This document shows positions 8,431 through 17,405 of a DNA stretch of 50,026 nucleotides, in pieces. The stretch spans positions 1-50,026 of the forward strand of contig QCHZ01000010.1 of NCBI GenBank assembly GCA_003216955.1, written 5' to 3'. The translations under genes were made by a program, and so were the position numbers. A model generated the notes under the pieces. The model saw only the letters and a list, made by a program, of their open reading frames with translations. It was not told the origin of the DNA and made no database searches. Source of the stretch: Prochlorococcus sp. AG-402-I21. GTDB lineage: Bacteria > Cyanobacteriota > Cyanobacteriia > PCC-6307 > Cyanobiaceae. Within the stretch, counting starts at the first letter, position 1. Every line of letters begins with the position of its first letter.

Positions 8431-9473
8431 TTTAGAAAATTGAGAAGCTCTTCAGTTCTTGAGAAGGGATCATTTGAATTAATAATTGCATCTGAAACAG
8501 CTATGCGTAGATTATTTAATTTGTTTAATTTGTTGATATTTGATTGATTGATTCCTCCAATAGCAAAAGCTGGTAAGAGAGTCGAACTTAATCCCTTTCT
8601 AAGGCAGTCAATCCCAATTGGATGTAGTTGTTTTTTTGTTTCAGAGGGAAATATTGGTCCTATGCCAATATAATCACAGCCTTCCTCTTCGGCATTTTTT
8701 ATGTCTTCAAGGCAGTGCGTGCTTCGGCCAATAATCTTTTCAGCCCCTAATATCTCTCTCGCGATTTTTGTTGGTATATCTTCTTGTCCTAAATGAATCC
8801 CATCGGCGTCAACAGCAAGTGCGATATCGATACGGTCATTGACTATAAACAGTGAATTGTATTTTTTACAAAGAGAGGCTAATCCTTTGGCTTGTGAAAT
8901 TTGTTCATTATCATTTAAGAATTTCTCTCTGTATTGAACTATTTTTACACCAGCTTTGAGAGCTTGAATAACAATCTCTTCCAGATTATTTCTGTTTTTG
9001 GTTATTAAATATATGGAACAATCATTTAATACTTTTCTTTTGTCTCTACCTTCTGTTGTATTGAGAACTTTTATCTCGATCTCATAAGTTTCGTATCTGA
9101 TTTTGGTGGCTATTTCACAAAGCTTTGGGTCTGTGATTCGAGTAAATTCTTCTATTACTCTTAATGCCTCTTGAACTCTTGATGAATTAGCAATAAATAC
9201 AGCCTCTGGAGTGGATCTGACCTGTTGTAACGGATGCGAAACTCCCATGGCTGGGTCGTTCGAAATAAGCCTTGCTTTTCGATAAATGTTGTGATGATGA
9301 ACTCCTAATTGTTGCCTCCAATTTTTGATTTGAATTGAAAAATCACTCCTATTTAGACCAAACCTACACCAATCTTCCATAACTCGTAGCCCCTCTCTAG
9401 CGCGATCAAGGTTCGCATCAATTAATTGACTAATACGTTTATCAGATGGAGGGGTGACAGGCATTGATTTCAT
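8427..9473 (-). CDS. thiE: Thiamine-phosphate synthase ThiE with N-terminal extension
   Basis: 348 aa, about 130 longer than E. coli ThiE. The C-terminal part (from about residue 150) is the TIM-barrel enzyme joining HMP-PP and thiazole phosphate: KIVQYREKF, LFIVNDRIDIALAVDADGIHLGQED, IGRSTH, DYIGIGPIFPSETK and PAFAIGGI. The N-terminal part (RISQLIDANLDRAREGLRVMEDWCRF) is the extension seen in cyanobacterial ThiE, which I recall as the ThiD2 domain; its role is less certain. ATG at 9473 fits, with an alternative ATG three residues later. Confidence 0.94.
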   Translation of the reverse strand: MKSMPVTPPSDKRISQLIDANLDRAREGLRVMEDWCRFGLNRSDFSIQIKNWRQQLGVHHHNIYRKARLISNDPAMGVSHPLQQVRSTPEAVFIANSSRVQEALRVIEEFTRITDPKLCEIATKIRYETYEIEIKVLNTTEGRDKRKVLNDCSIYLITKNRNNLEEIVIQALKAGVKIVQYREKFLNDNEQISQAKGLASLCKKYNSLFIVNDRIDIALAVDADGIHLGQEDIPTKIAREILGAEKIIGRSTHCLEDIKNAEEEGCDYIGIGPIFPSETKKQLHPIGIDCLRKGLSSTLLPAFAIGGINQSNINKLNKLNNLRIAVSDAIINSNDPFSRTEELLNFLK

Positions 9474-9535
9474 GTCATCCTTTGTTAGATGATATGTATT
9501 TAAATTTTATTGTGGAAAATGATTCTGAGAACAAT

Positions 9536-9628
9536 ATGACTGTGCTTATCTGGGGCGTTTTTTTGTTGGGGGGCATAGGTTTATTTGTTGTGTGGGGATT
9601 GTCTAACGCTTATCCCACAATTACTTGA
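9536..9628 (+). CDS. Small single-span membrane protein of 30 aa
   Basis: Plus-strand frame from ATG 9536 to TGA 9626-9628, encoding 30 residues: one hydrophobic helix (TVLIWGVFLLGGIGLFVVWG) and a short tail LSNAYPTIT. An in-frame ATG at 9494 would add 14 polar residues. It lies between the starts of thiE (reverse) and the end of ribF (reverse), overlapping the ribF stop by eight bases in the convergent sense. Cyanobacteria make many one-helix proteins of this size for photosynthetic complexes, but I cannot match this to a named subunit. The composition is distinctly membrane-like, so I think it is real. Confidence 0.5.
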   Translation: MTVLIWGVFLLGGIGLFVVWGLSNAYPTIT

Positions 9629-10583
9629 ATTTAGAAGTTTTGAACAATATTTCTTTTGCCAATATTGCATCTAAACTTATTTGTTTGCTCAGTTCCTCAA
9701 TGTTCTCAAACTTTTTTTGAAGTCTAATTCTGTGCACAGGTTCAATAATTAATTCATGTCCTAATAGGTCGATTTTTTTGTCTAGAAGGTGAACTTCAAC
9801 TGCTGAAAGGGAGTTGGGGTCAATAGTAGGCTGAGGACCAATATTCATGACGGCTGAGAAACGTTCTTTTTTGTTTGCGATGGAAGCCCAGGCTGCATAA
9901 ACCCCTAATGATGGAAGAAATTTCCGCCCATCTATTTTTAAATTTGCTGTTGGCCATCCAATCTTTTTACCTAAACCTCTACCTTTCTCCACCATCCCTT
10001 TAAAGGTATAAGGACGTTTCAATAGATCTTTGGCATGTTTTAAATCACCTTCGTTGAGTGCTCGTCTTACTCTGCTACTACTAAGTCGACCATGATTGTC
10101 TTCAAGGATAGGGATAATAGAAATTTTTATTCCAAGAGATGCACCTATTTTCTTTAAAGTCGAAGTGTCACCTTCTCTATTTCGTCCAAATCTAAAATTT
10201 TCTCCTACTGCTATGTGTTTAGCATGAAGTGTTTTAACTAGAATTTCATCTACAAATTCCTCAGCACTTTTTGAAGCAAGAGTTCTATTAAATGGAACTA
10301 AAACTAATTGTTCTATACCCAGTGGCTCGAGCAGGAATGTTTTTTCGTTTGGTAAATCTAATCTTAACCTTGATTCTCCAAAGAGAACCTCACGTGGGTG
10401 AGGCCAGAAACTCACAACTGTTGGTACGCCAATTGATTCTTTTGAGATAGCTTTTATTACTTTTTTATGACCTAAGTGAAGACCATCGAAGCTACCTAAC
10501 GCGAGTGCTGTAGGTCGCTTTGCGTTTTCAGGAGCACAGAGAGGAATCAAGATAAACGTGCAATTTTTATGCTTAGATGGCAA
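9621..10583 (-). CDS. ribF: Bifunctional riboflavin kinase / FAD synthetase RibF
   Basis: RibF phosphorylates riboflavin to FMN and adenylates it to FAD. The N-terminal nucleotidyltransferase has LALGSFDGLHLGHKKVI (HxGH-type motif) and ends with ISSSRVRRAL-like LSSSRVRRALNEGD; the C-terminal flavokinase domain has VEKGRGLGKKIGWPTANL and GVYAAWASI with NIGPQPTI. Length 320 aa is normal. The start at 10583 leaves about 25 residues before the conserved core and overlaps the longest form of the divergent DUF3611 gene; a slightly later start is possible. Confidence 0.95.
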   Translation of the reverse strand: MPSKHKNCTFILIPLCAPENAKRPTALALGSFDGLHLGHKKVIKAISKESIGVPTVVSFWPHPREVLFGESRLRLDLPNEKTFLLEPLGIEQLVLVPFNRTLASKSAEEFVDEILVKTLHAKHIAVGENFRFGRNREGDTSTLKKIGASLGIKISIIPILEDNHGRLSSSRVRRALNEGDLKHAKDLLKRPYTFKGMVEKGRGLGKKIGWPTANLKIDGRKFLPSLGVYAAWASIANKKERFSAVMNIGPQPTIDPNSLSAVEVHLLDKKIDLLGHELIIEPVHRIRLQKKFENIEELSKQISLDAILAKEILFKTSKFK

Positions 10584-10610
10584 GTTTGGTTTATCGCCTT
10601 ATTCATTGTG

Positions 10611-11174
10611 ATGGCAGATCAACGCGACTTTCAATTACTTTCTCTAGGAATGAGAAGAATTGGTTGGCTTCGGTTTTGGATTCAAACAATTTTAGGTGTA
10701 GTGGTAGTGGGTGTTTTGTTGTTCAACAATGTTGGAAGCAGTTTAGCTAGAAACTCTGAGAGAGCATTGGGTTTAGGACCAGGTTTGTCTCTCACGACAT
10801 TGGCTTTCATTTTATTGTTATTTAGCCTTTGGCAAGGCTGGTTGATAGTAAAGACTGGGAGAGCGCTTGGTAGTGAGGCGCGCCCAAGCAGAGGTGAAAC
10901 AAGTCGATTGCTTAAGAGAGGCTTGATTGTTGATTTAGTTGGATTGGTTTTTTCGTCAGTCGGGTATCAATCTTTAGCAGGAGCTTTGTTCGTTCAAGCT
11001 TCAATGCAAGCTCCTGGGATTTCAATTGGTGCAGGTATGAGAGCAATGGAAAATTATCCAATTACTTCTTTAGAAATGCTTTCTGTCTTAAGTAATACTC
11101 AAGTTTTATTTGCGCACTTAATTGGTCTGATTTTGTCTTTGTGGTTGTTGCAAAGGATTTTTCGGACAAACTAA
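10611..11174 (+). CDS. DUF3611-family membrane protein
   Basis: About 187 aa with four hydrophobic segments, matching DUF3611 proteins of cyanobacteria and plastids. The start MADQRDFQLLSLGMRRIGWLRFW and the GRALGSEARPSRGETSRLLKRG loop are characteristic. I place the start at ATG 10611 because family members begin near this DxQLLxLGxRRIG motif and because it avoids overlap with ribF; an upstream in-frame ATG at 10569 would add 14 residues. Likely an integral thylakoid or inner-membrane protein; function unknown. Confidence 0.82.
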   Translation: MADQRDFQLLSLGMRRIGWLRFWIQTILGVVVVGVLLFNNVGSSLARNSERALGLGPGLSLTTLAFILLLFSLWQGWLIVKTGRALGSEARPSRGETSRLLKRGLIVDLVGLVFSSVGYQSLAGALFVQASMQAPGISIGAGMRAMENYPITSLEMLSVLSNTQVLFAHLIGLILSLWLLQRIFRTN

Positions 11175-11177
11175 TTT

Positions 11178-11966
11178 TCATATTAAGTTTGGTAAATCAT
11201 CTAAATCTCCTCTCCAAAAAAGATCAGGTTGAATAGGAGTTAATGAGGGAGAGCATAAAGCTATTTGAGATACATCACTTGGCCATTCTTTTGGTCCCTC
11301 TCCAGCTGATTGAAGATCTTTTACTGCTTCCCCAGCCATCCAAAAATAGGTGTTCCCTCTAGGATCTTCCCTACGAATAAATTGCTCCTCGTATTGCCTG
11401 ATTGAAAGTCTTGTCCAAACTAAATCCCCCATTTCTTTCTCTTCACAAGGTGGAATATTTAAATTAAGTAGTAAATTGTTCGGCCAATTTTGTTCAATTG
11501 CTTTTTCTGCAATATCCAGGGCTAGTTTCCCCGCAAAGCTGAAACTCCTCCATTGAAAACTTGCAATGCTTACTGCAATAGATGGAATTCCATCCAATGT
11601 CCCCTCAAGTGCAGCAGCGACAGTACCTGAGCAAAAAATATCCGTACCAAGATTAGGCCCATGATTAATTCCAGAAAGAATTAAATCTGGTTTTTCATCA
11701 AGAAGTTCATTGAGTGCGAGTTTTACGCAATCAGCTGGAGTGCCACTACATCCCCACGCTTTAATACCTTCTCCAAATAATTCGTCTGCTTTCTCAGCTC
11801 TTATTGGCGAATGTAAAGTTAATCCATGGCCGGTAGCTGATCTTTCTTGATCTGGACAAACAACATAAACTTTATGTCCTCTGCTTGCTGCAGATGTGGC
11901 AAGTGTTCTTATCCCTTCAGCAAAAACTCCATCATCATTACTAATTAAAATTCTTAATGGTTTCAT
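11178..11966 (-). CDS. surE: 5'-nucleotidase SurE
   Basis: SurE, a metal-dependent phosphatase acting on nucleoside 5'- and 3'-monophosphates and polyphosphate. Motifs: [16 protein letters not shown] (the metal-binding N-DD), [17 protein letters not shown], and [20 protein letters not shown]. Length 262 aa is normal for cyanobacteria. It converges with the DUF3611 gene, only three bases apart, and is divergent from pheS, with 67 bases between starts. Confidence 0.95.
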   Translation of the reverse strand: MKPLRILISNDDGVFAEGIRTLATSAASRGHKVYVVCPDQERSATGHGLTLHSPIRAEKADELFGEGIKAWGCSGTPADCVKLALNELLDEKPDLILSGINHGPNLGTDIFCSGTVAAALEGTLDGIPSIAVSIASFQWRSFSFAGKLALDIAEKAIEQNWPNNLLLNLNIPPCEEKEMGDLVWTRLSIRQYEEQFIRREDPRGNTYFWMAGEAVKDLQSAGEGPKEWPSDVSQIALCSPSLTPIQPDLFWRGDLDDLPNLI

Positions 11967-12033
11967 TTTTAGCTAATTGTTTTTAGAACTGGTACTGGTT
12001 GCCGATTAAACTAGAACTCCAGATTGGAATTCA

Positions 12034-13041
12034 TTGAGTTCAACATTATCCCTAAAACAGCTCATTAATGAGCTTGAGATATTAGAAAACGAGGCTGCAA
12101 AAGAGATTGCTGCTTCAGAAAGTTCTGAATCAATAGAAAGATTAAGGTTAGGTTTCCTTGGAAAGAAAGGAAAACTCTCACTTCTATTGGGAGGAATGAA
12201 AAATCTTTCTAGCGAGGAAAGACCCTTAATTGGTCAAAGAGCGAACGTTTTAAAAATTCAACTACAAGAATTAATAAAGGAAAAGCTTGAAATTTTAAAA
12301 ACTCAGGCTTTAAATCAGATATTAATAAAAGAAACTATAGATGTTACAGCACCTGCAACTGGTATTTCTCAAGGACATCGGCACCCGTTAATAACAACTA
12401 CTGAGCAAATAATTGATCTTTTCTTAGGGCTTGGATACCAAGTTTCAGAGGGACCTGAGATAGAAAATGATTACTACAATTTTGAGGCATTAAATATTCC
12501 TCCTGATCATCCAGCCAGAGATATGCAAGATACTTTCTATTTGGGCGGTGAGCATCTTTTAAGGACTCATACTTCACCTGTTCAGATTCGTTGCCTTGAG
12601 AGGGAAAAACCTCCGGTTAGAATCGTTTCTCCTGGTCGGGTTTATCGAAGAGATGCAGTTGATGCTACTCATTCGCCAGTGTTCCATCAGGTTGAGGTCT
12701 TAGCAATTGATGAAAAGCTTGACTTTAGCCATTTAAGAGGAACGGTAATGGGTTTTTTAAAAGCGTTTTTTGGAGATCTGCCTATTCGTTTTAGAGCTAG
12801 TTATTTTCCATTTACTGAGCCATCAGCAGAAGTTGATGTTCAATGGAGAGGCAAATGGCTAGAGGTTATGGGTTGCGGAATGGTAGATCCTGCAGTTCTA
12901 GAAGAATTAGGGATTGATCCAGAAAAATATAGTGGATTTGCGGCTGGACTTGGTGTGGAAAGATTTTGTATGGTGCGTCATGGTGTGGATGATATTCGAA
13001 AGTTATACACAAGTGATCTCAGATTTTTAGAACAATTTTAA
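12034..13041 (+). CDS. pheS: Phenylalanyl-tRNA synthetase alpha subunit
   Basis: PheS charges tRNA-Phe together with PheT. The N-terminal coiled-coil arm (residues 1-85) is followed by the class II catalytic core: [37 protein letters not shown] (motif 2 region preceded by the loop), [27 protein letters not shown] and the motif 3 segment [11 protein letters not shown]. Length 335 aa is normal. The only start that fits is TTG at 12034, just upstream of the conserved LSLKQLI; the frame is closed by a stop at 12007 with no ATG between. Confidence 0.95.
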   Translation: MSSTLSLKQLINELEILENEAAKEIAASESSESIERLRLGFLGKKGKLSLLLGGMKNLSSEERPLIGQRANVLKIQLQELIKEKLEILKTQALNQILIKETIDVTAPATGISQGHRHPLITTTEQIIDLFLGLGYQVSEGPEIENDYYNFEALNIPPDHPARDMQDTFYLGGEHLLRTHTSPVQIRCLEREKPPVRIVSPGRVYRRDAVDATHSPVFHQVEVLAIDEKLDFSHLRGTVMGFLKAFFGDLPIRFRASYFPFTEPSAEVDVQWRGKWLEVMGCGMVDPAVLEELGIDPEKYSGFAAGLGVERFCMVRHGVDDIRKLYTSDLRFLEQF

Positions 13042-13136
13042 AGTTCAATATTTTTGAATTAAATTTTAATTGTATTAAATAAATTTTATTCACATTTGAT
13101 TGCTAGGATTGACAAATAGTTTGTGAAGTATGATCG

Positions 13137-14045
13137 GTGCCCCGAGTTGGACTGATCGTTAATGACGGGAAAGAGCTTGCTGTTGATACAGCAAAAACTT
13201 TTCAAAAGAAACTACAAGATTCTGGTTTTGATGTCGTCAGAGTTAGTAGTGCGGGTGGGTTATTAGGTTTTACTAATCCTGATCAATATATGAGTTCACA
13301 AGGATACAATTCATGTATTCCAGATGACTTTGATTCTTCAATTATTTTTGCCGTTGTTCTGGGAGGGGATGGGACTGTCTTATCTGCAGCAAGACAAACT
13401 GCACCATTGGGGATCCCTATACTCACTGTAAATACTGGACATTTAGGGTTTTTGGCTGAGGCGTATCTTTCAGACATAGATAAAATTTTCAAACATTTAG
13501 TTGCGAGACAATGGAATATTGAGGAGCGAACAAGCCTTGTAGTAAGTGTTATGAGAGGTGACCAATGTAGATGGGAAGCTCTTTGTCTCAATGAAATGGC
13601 ATTACATAGAGAACCTATGACAAGTATGTGTCATTTTGAAATTTCTGTTGGTCGACATGCGCCCGTAGATATTTCTGCAGATGGTGTAATTCTTTCTACT
13701 CCTACTGGATCAACTGCTTATTCACTCAGTGCTGGGGGACCAGTAATTACTCCTGACTGTCCAGTTTTGCAGCTTACCCCTGTTTCTCCTCATTCATTGG
13801 CATCAAGAGCTCTTGTCTTTAGCAATGAAGAGCCAGTAACAGTTTTCCCTGCCACACCTGAAAGATTAATGATGGTAGTAGATGGTAGTGCAGGCTGTTA
13901 TGTATGGCCTGAGGATAGAGTTTTAATTCGAAAAAGTGATCATCCAGTTAAGTTCATTAGACTTTCAGATCATGAGTTCTTTCAAGTCCTTAGAAATAAA
14001 TTAGGATGGGGACTCCCCCACGTTGCGAAACCTGACAAAACATAA
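13137..14045 (+). CDS. nadK: NAD kinase
   Basis: NAD kinase makes NADP from NAD and ATP. Motifs: [14 protein letters not shown] (GGDG), [20 protein letters not shown] and the Gly-rich [16 protein letters not shown]. 302 aa is typical of one of the cyanobacterial NadK types. The start is GTG at 13137, directly before [14 protein letters not shown]; no ATG is nearby. 95 bases separate it from pheS. It converges with cobL, three bases apart, without a visible terminator. Confidence 0.95.
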   Translation: MPRVGLIVNDGKELAVDTAKTFQKKLQDSGFDVVRVSSAGGLLGFTNPDQYMSSQGYNSCIPDDFDSSIIFAVVLGGDGTVLSAARQTAPLGIPILTVNTGHLGFLAEAYLSDIDKIFKHLVARQWNIEERTSLVVSVMRGDQCRWEALCLNEMALHREPMTSMCHFEISVGRHAPVDISADGVILSTPTGSTAYSLSAGGPVITPDCPVLQLTPVSPHSLASRALVFSNEEPVTVFPATPERLMMVVDGSAGCYVWPEDRVLIRKSDHPVKFIRLSDHEFFQVLRNKLGWGLPHVAKPDKT

Positions 14046-14048
14046 AAA

Positions 14049-15335
14049 TTATTGAATTTCACCTTTCAAAATAAAAACAGGATTTAAAGGAGATAATCTT
14101 ATATCTTCTCCAATACTTACGCCCCTATAGGATTGATGTTGACTAATAGATAACTTGTCTACTTTTGGCCTTAAAATCGACTCTAGTTTTGAGATGGATT
14201 TTAATGATATTAGTGGTATTACTATTATACAAGGACTATTTATTAGCTTCAATACTTCTTCAACAATTAAATGAGAGTTTGATCCACCACCTCCAATAAT
14301 AACTCTGTCTGGATGTAAAAGACTAGGTGTTATTTTTTTTTCTTTGAATATATTTAATACTTCATCTTCAATTATCAATGATGGAATAACACCAGTTCTT
14401 TTTGAGTTCTCTTTAATTATGCTTTTACTTCCTATCCTTTTATCAATGGATACTAATTTCAGATTTGGAGATATTCTTAATGCTTCTAAACCTATACTTC
14501 CAACGCCACTACCTATATCCCAAATTATTCCCTGCTTGGGGAGATTAAGCTCGGCAAGCAGTTGAACTCTAACTTCTCTTTTTGTCATTAACCCAGGGCA
14601 GTCTGGATTTTGAAGAAAAACCGAATCGTCAATGCCAAATAGAGGTAAATCTTTTGATTTTATAAGCTGATCTCCTTTTTCAAAAAGAATAACAAGATGC
14701 AATGGATCTATATCTGATGGAAAATCCTCAATTGAATTGATTTGTATGATTCTTTCATTTTGATATCCAAGTCTTTCAAAAGTCCAAAAATCATATTTTC
14801 CCTCAAGCCGCAGTGAATAAAGTAATTGATAAACTTCTTTAGCACCTCCTCTGTTTGAGTCAGTTAAAACCACAAGTGAAGAAGGAAGCTTTTTAATTGC
14901 GTTTTCAAATGGAAGCGGATCTCTTCCATGAAGACTGATCCATTGTGTATTTTGCCAAGGTTTGCCAAGTCTAGAAAAAGCCAGTTGGAATGAAGTAGCA
15001 GCAGGCTCAAAATAAAGTTCTGATAAAGGAAAATTTTGAATTAATAATCTACCAATTCCAAACCAAAGAGGATCACCGCCAGAAAAAATAATTGTTTTTT
15101 TCTCTCCTTTTTTTAATTGATCTATAAAGCCATTTAGTCTGTCAGTCGCTATAAATTCAAACTTATGATTTTCTATATTTTTGTCCTTTAGCCAAGTTTT
15201 AAATGAATCTAATATTCTTTGTGGACCGGAAATTCTTTCAGCTTTAAAAATTATTTTTTTTTTAGCTTCAAAAAAACTTTCAACACTCGAAGTATCAATT
15301 CCTATTACGTGTATCTGCTTTGACTCATTAGGCAT
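14049..15335 (-). CDS. cobL: Precorrin-6Y C5,15-methyltransferase (CobL / CbiET)
   Basis: Cobalamin pathway enzyme that methylates C5 and C15 of precorrin-6Y and removes a carboxyl. It is a fusion of CbiE and CbiT. The N-terminal tetrapyrrole methylase has FSGGDPLWFGIGRLL (residues about 84-98) and WISLHGRD; the C-terminal SAM methyltransferase has GIIWDIGSGVGSIGLEALR and VIIGGGGSNSHL. Length 428 aa is normal for the fused form. Pseudocobalamin synthesis is a known core trait of marine picocyanobacteria. Confidence 0.93.
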   Translation of the reverse strand: MPNESKQIHVIGIDTSSVESFFEAKKKIIFKAERISGPQRILDSFKTWLKDKNIENHKFEFIATDRLNGFIDQLKKGEKKTIIFSGGDPLWFGIGRLLIQNFPLSELYFEPAATSFQLAFSRLGKPWQNTQWISLHGRDPLPFENAIKKLPSSLVVLTDSNRGGAKEVYQLLYSLRLEGKYDFWTFERLGYQNERIIQINSIEDFPSDIDPLHLVILFEKGDQLIKSKDLPLFGIDDSVFLQNPDCPGLMTKREVRVQLLAELNLPKQGIIWDIGSGVGSIGLEALRISPNLKLVSIDKRIGSKSIIKENSKRTGVIPSLIIEDEVLNIFKEKKITPSLLHPDRVIIGGGGSNSHLIVEEVLKLINSPCIIVIPLISLKSISKLESILRPKVDKLSISQHQSYRGVSIGEDIRLSPLNPVFILKGEIQ

Positions 15336-15433
15336 GGTTTAAATAAATGGACGTAGAAAAATTTCTTTTTTATAGCTTTACTATTTTTTCGATGAAAATC
15401 AACTAAAACTTCAATAGTTAGTTTGAAAGTTTT

Positions 15434-15721
15434 GTGAATCTTAAAAAAAATGAAGCAGTGGAACACTTAACTAGAAGATCCCGTCTGCATGAAATTTTGA
15501 TAGCTCTGATTAAGCAACAAAAAGATTTAGAATTAATGGACGATGGTGTTCAAGTCTTTGAAAAACCTATTAATCATTTAGAAAAATATGATCCTTCCAA
15601 AATAGTTGAACGTAATCAACGTATCATTAAGAAATACCAGTCACTCGTTCGCTCAGCAATAGCATTAGATGCACTACTTGAATCAGAAGATTACGATATT
15701 AATGATGGAAGGATTTCGTAA
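15434..15721 (+). CDS. Conserved hypothetical protein, 95 aa
   Basis: A small charged protein, mostly helical by composition (VEHLTRRSRLHEILIALIKQ; RNQRIIKKYQSLVRSAIALD), with an acidic C-terminus. Start GTG at 15434 is preceded by the gaaag stretch at 15425-15429. No signal peptide, membrane helix or recognised domain. It overlaps the start of the DUF3122 gene by about 20 bases in another frame, so the two are probably translated together. Function unknown. Confidence 0.7.
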   Translation: MNLKKNEAVEHLTRRSRLHEILIALIKQQKDLELMDDGVQVFEKPINHLEKYDPSKIVERNQRIIKKYQSLVRSAIALDALLESEDYDINDGRIS

Positions 15722-16202
15722 TTTATTTCGTCTAACAATTTCATGTGTTTTAATTTTCTGTTGTTGTTTTTTTTCTAACGCAAATAAATGTTATGCAGAT
15801 TCAAAAGTCACTGTAATTGATCAGAGAAAAGAAATTAAAAGAAGTCTAGAGAGCCTTAAAGATTTGGATTATCAAACTTGGCAAATCATTGTCTATCCAA
15901 GTTCAAATGAGTCCAAGAATTTGATTTTAAGAATCGTTGGCTATCCAGGCTCATTGAGGATTGATCACCCAACTGACTTGGTAGTTAAGTCAGGGAGAAA
16001 AACTTGGAATCTAAAAGATATAACGAAAAACAGTAAAATCAAAGTTGAATCTTTGAATGACTCTGCTGCAGAATTTGCCCTAAGCTCTTTGATACCTGAG
16101 TTGGATAAAAATAGACCTTTGAGACTCAGCCTGCCGGGATTGATAAATGATTTACCAATTCCGCCATACTTAGTAAGTGAGTGGAGATCATTGGCCAAAT
16201 AA
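15702..16202 (+). CDS. DUF3122-family exported protein
   Basis: About 166 aa. A hydrophobic N-terminus (LFRLTISCVLIFCCCFFSNA) with a cysteine cluster forms a signal peptide or lipoprotein signal. The body carries the DUF3122 pattern: WQIIVYPSSNESKNLILRIV followed by GYPGSLRIDHPTDLVV, and a C-terminal WRSLAK. The family is cyanobacterial and uncharacterised. I start at the paired ATG codons at 15702/15705; a longer frame to 15669 is possible but lies inside the preceding gene. It is followed at once by ribD. Confidence 0.8.
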   Translation: MMEGFRNLFRLTISCVLIFCCCFFSNANKCYADSKVTVIDQRKEIKRSLESLKDLDYQTWQIIVYPSSNESKNLILRIVGYPGSLRIDHPTDLVVKSGRKTWNLKDITKNSKIKVESLNDSAAEFALSSLIPELDKNRPLRLSLPGLINDLPIPPYLVSEWRSLAK

Positions 16203-16204
16203 TA

Positions 16205-17299
16205 ATGATTAATTTGCCTTTGGGTCAAAAAATATGGGTGCCATGGATGAGACGTTCTATCCAACTGGCTTTGTTGGCAGAAGGAAGTACAAGCCCTAAT
16301 CCACTTGTTGGATCAATTATTTTGGATTCGAGTGGAAGTCTTGTTGGAGAAGGATTTCATTCAGGAGCTGGGAATCCTCATGCCGAAATAGAAGCACTTG
16401 CTCAAGCGGGAAAGAAGTCGGTTGATGGAACAATAGTTGTGACTTTAGAGCCCTGTTGTCATCAGGGCTTAACACCTCCCTGTACAGAAGCAATTATAAA
16501 AGCAGGCTTAAAAAGAGTTGTTGTTGGGATGGTCGATCCTGATCCAAGAGTTTCAGGTAATGGAATTTCAAGACTGAAAGACTCAGGACTTGAAGTAATA
16601 GAGGGGGTTTTGAGTCAAGAATGTGAAGCAATTAATCGCGAATTTAGTTTTCGAGTTCGTCATGGACGTCCTTGGGGAATCCTTAAATGGGCAATGAGTT
16701 TAGATGGGAGATTAGGGTTGCCCAATGGTCAAAGTAAGTGGATTACAGATCTCCCTGCGAGGAATTCTGTTCATCAAATTAGATCTAAGTGTGATGCTGT
16801 AATAGTTGGAGGAGGAACAGTTCGTTGCGACAATCCTCTTTTGACTTCAAGGGGAAAATCAGATATTGAACCTTTAAGGGTCATTTTCTCAAGGTCATTG
16901 AATTTACCTAAGGATGCAAAACTTTGGGATACAAAAATAGCGAGAACAATAATTGCCTATGGACCAGAGGCGAATGAATCTTTCTTTTCTGATTTGCCAG
17001 ATGGTCTAGAGAAATTGAGATTAAATACGAATGATCCTTCTGAATTGCTAGGTTCACTTGCTAAAAAAGGCTGCAATAAAATTCTCTGGGAATGTGGCCC
17101 CCATTTAGCTACAAGTGCAATCGAAGCAAATTGTGTTCAGGAATTAGTAGTTTTTATCTCACCAAAACTCTTAGGAGGAAAGTCTTCAATGAGCCCTCTG
17201 AACAGTTTTGGATTTGAATCAATAAGTTCGACCTACAAATTGCAACATTCTTTTTTAGAACAAAAAGGAGAAGATCTTTGTTGGAGACTACTTTTTTAG
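16205..17299 (+). CDS. ribD: Bifunctional riboflavin biosynthesis deaminase/reductase RibD
   Basis: RibD deaminates and reduces the pyrimidine intermediate of riboflavin synthesis. The N-terminal cytidine-deaminase-like domain has NPLVGSIIL, the zinc motif HAEIEAL and EPCCHQGLTPPCTEA. The C-terminal reductase has WGILKWAMSLDGRL, WITDLPARNSVHQIRS and VIVGGGTV-CDNPLLTSR. ATG 16205 lies two bases after the preceding stop; a GTG eight codons earlier is possible. About 364 aa, normal length. It complements ribF in this window for flavin supply. Confidence 0.95.
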   Translation: MINLPLGQKIWVPWMRRSIQLALLAEGSTSPNPLVGSIILDSSGSLVGEGFHSGAGNPHAEIEALAQAGKKSVDGTIVVTLEPCCHQGLTPPCTEAIIKAGLKRVVVGMVDPDPRVSGNGISRLKDSGLEVIEGVLSQECEAINREFSFRVRHGRPWGILKWAMSLDGRLGLPNGQSKWITDLPARNSVHQIRSKCDAVIVGGGTVRCDNPLLTSRGKSDIEPLRVIFSRSLNLPKDAKLWDTKIARTIIAYGPEANESFFSDLPDGLEKLRLNTNDPSELLGSLAKKGCNKILWECGPHLATSAIEANCVQELVVFISPKLLGGKSSMSPLNSFGFESISSTYKLQHSFLEQKGEDLCWRLLF

Positions 17300-17405
17300 G
17301 GGGTTAATTTTTTAGCATTAGATATTCGTTCGGATCTCCCTCCAGTTAAACAAGTCGATTTGGGAAGAAAAATGTTTAACTTGGTAACAACCCAAATCAT
17401 TGCTA

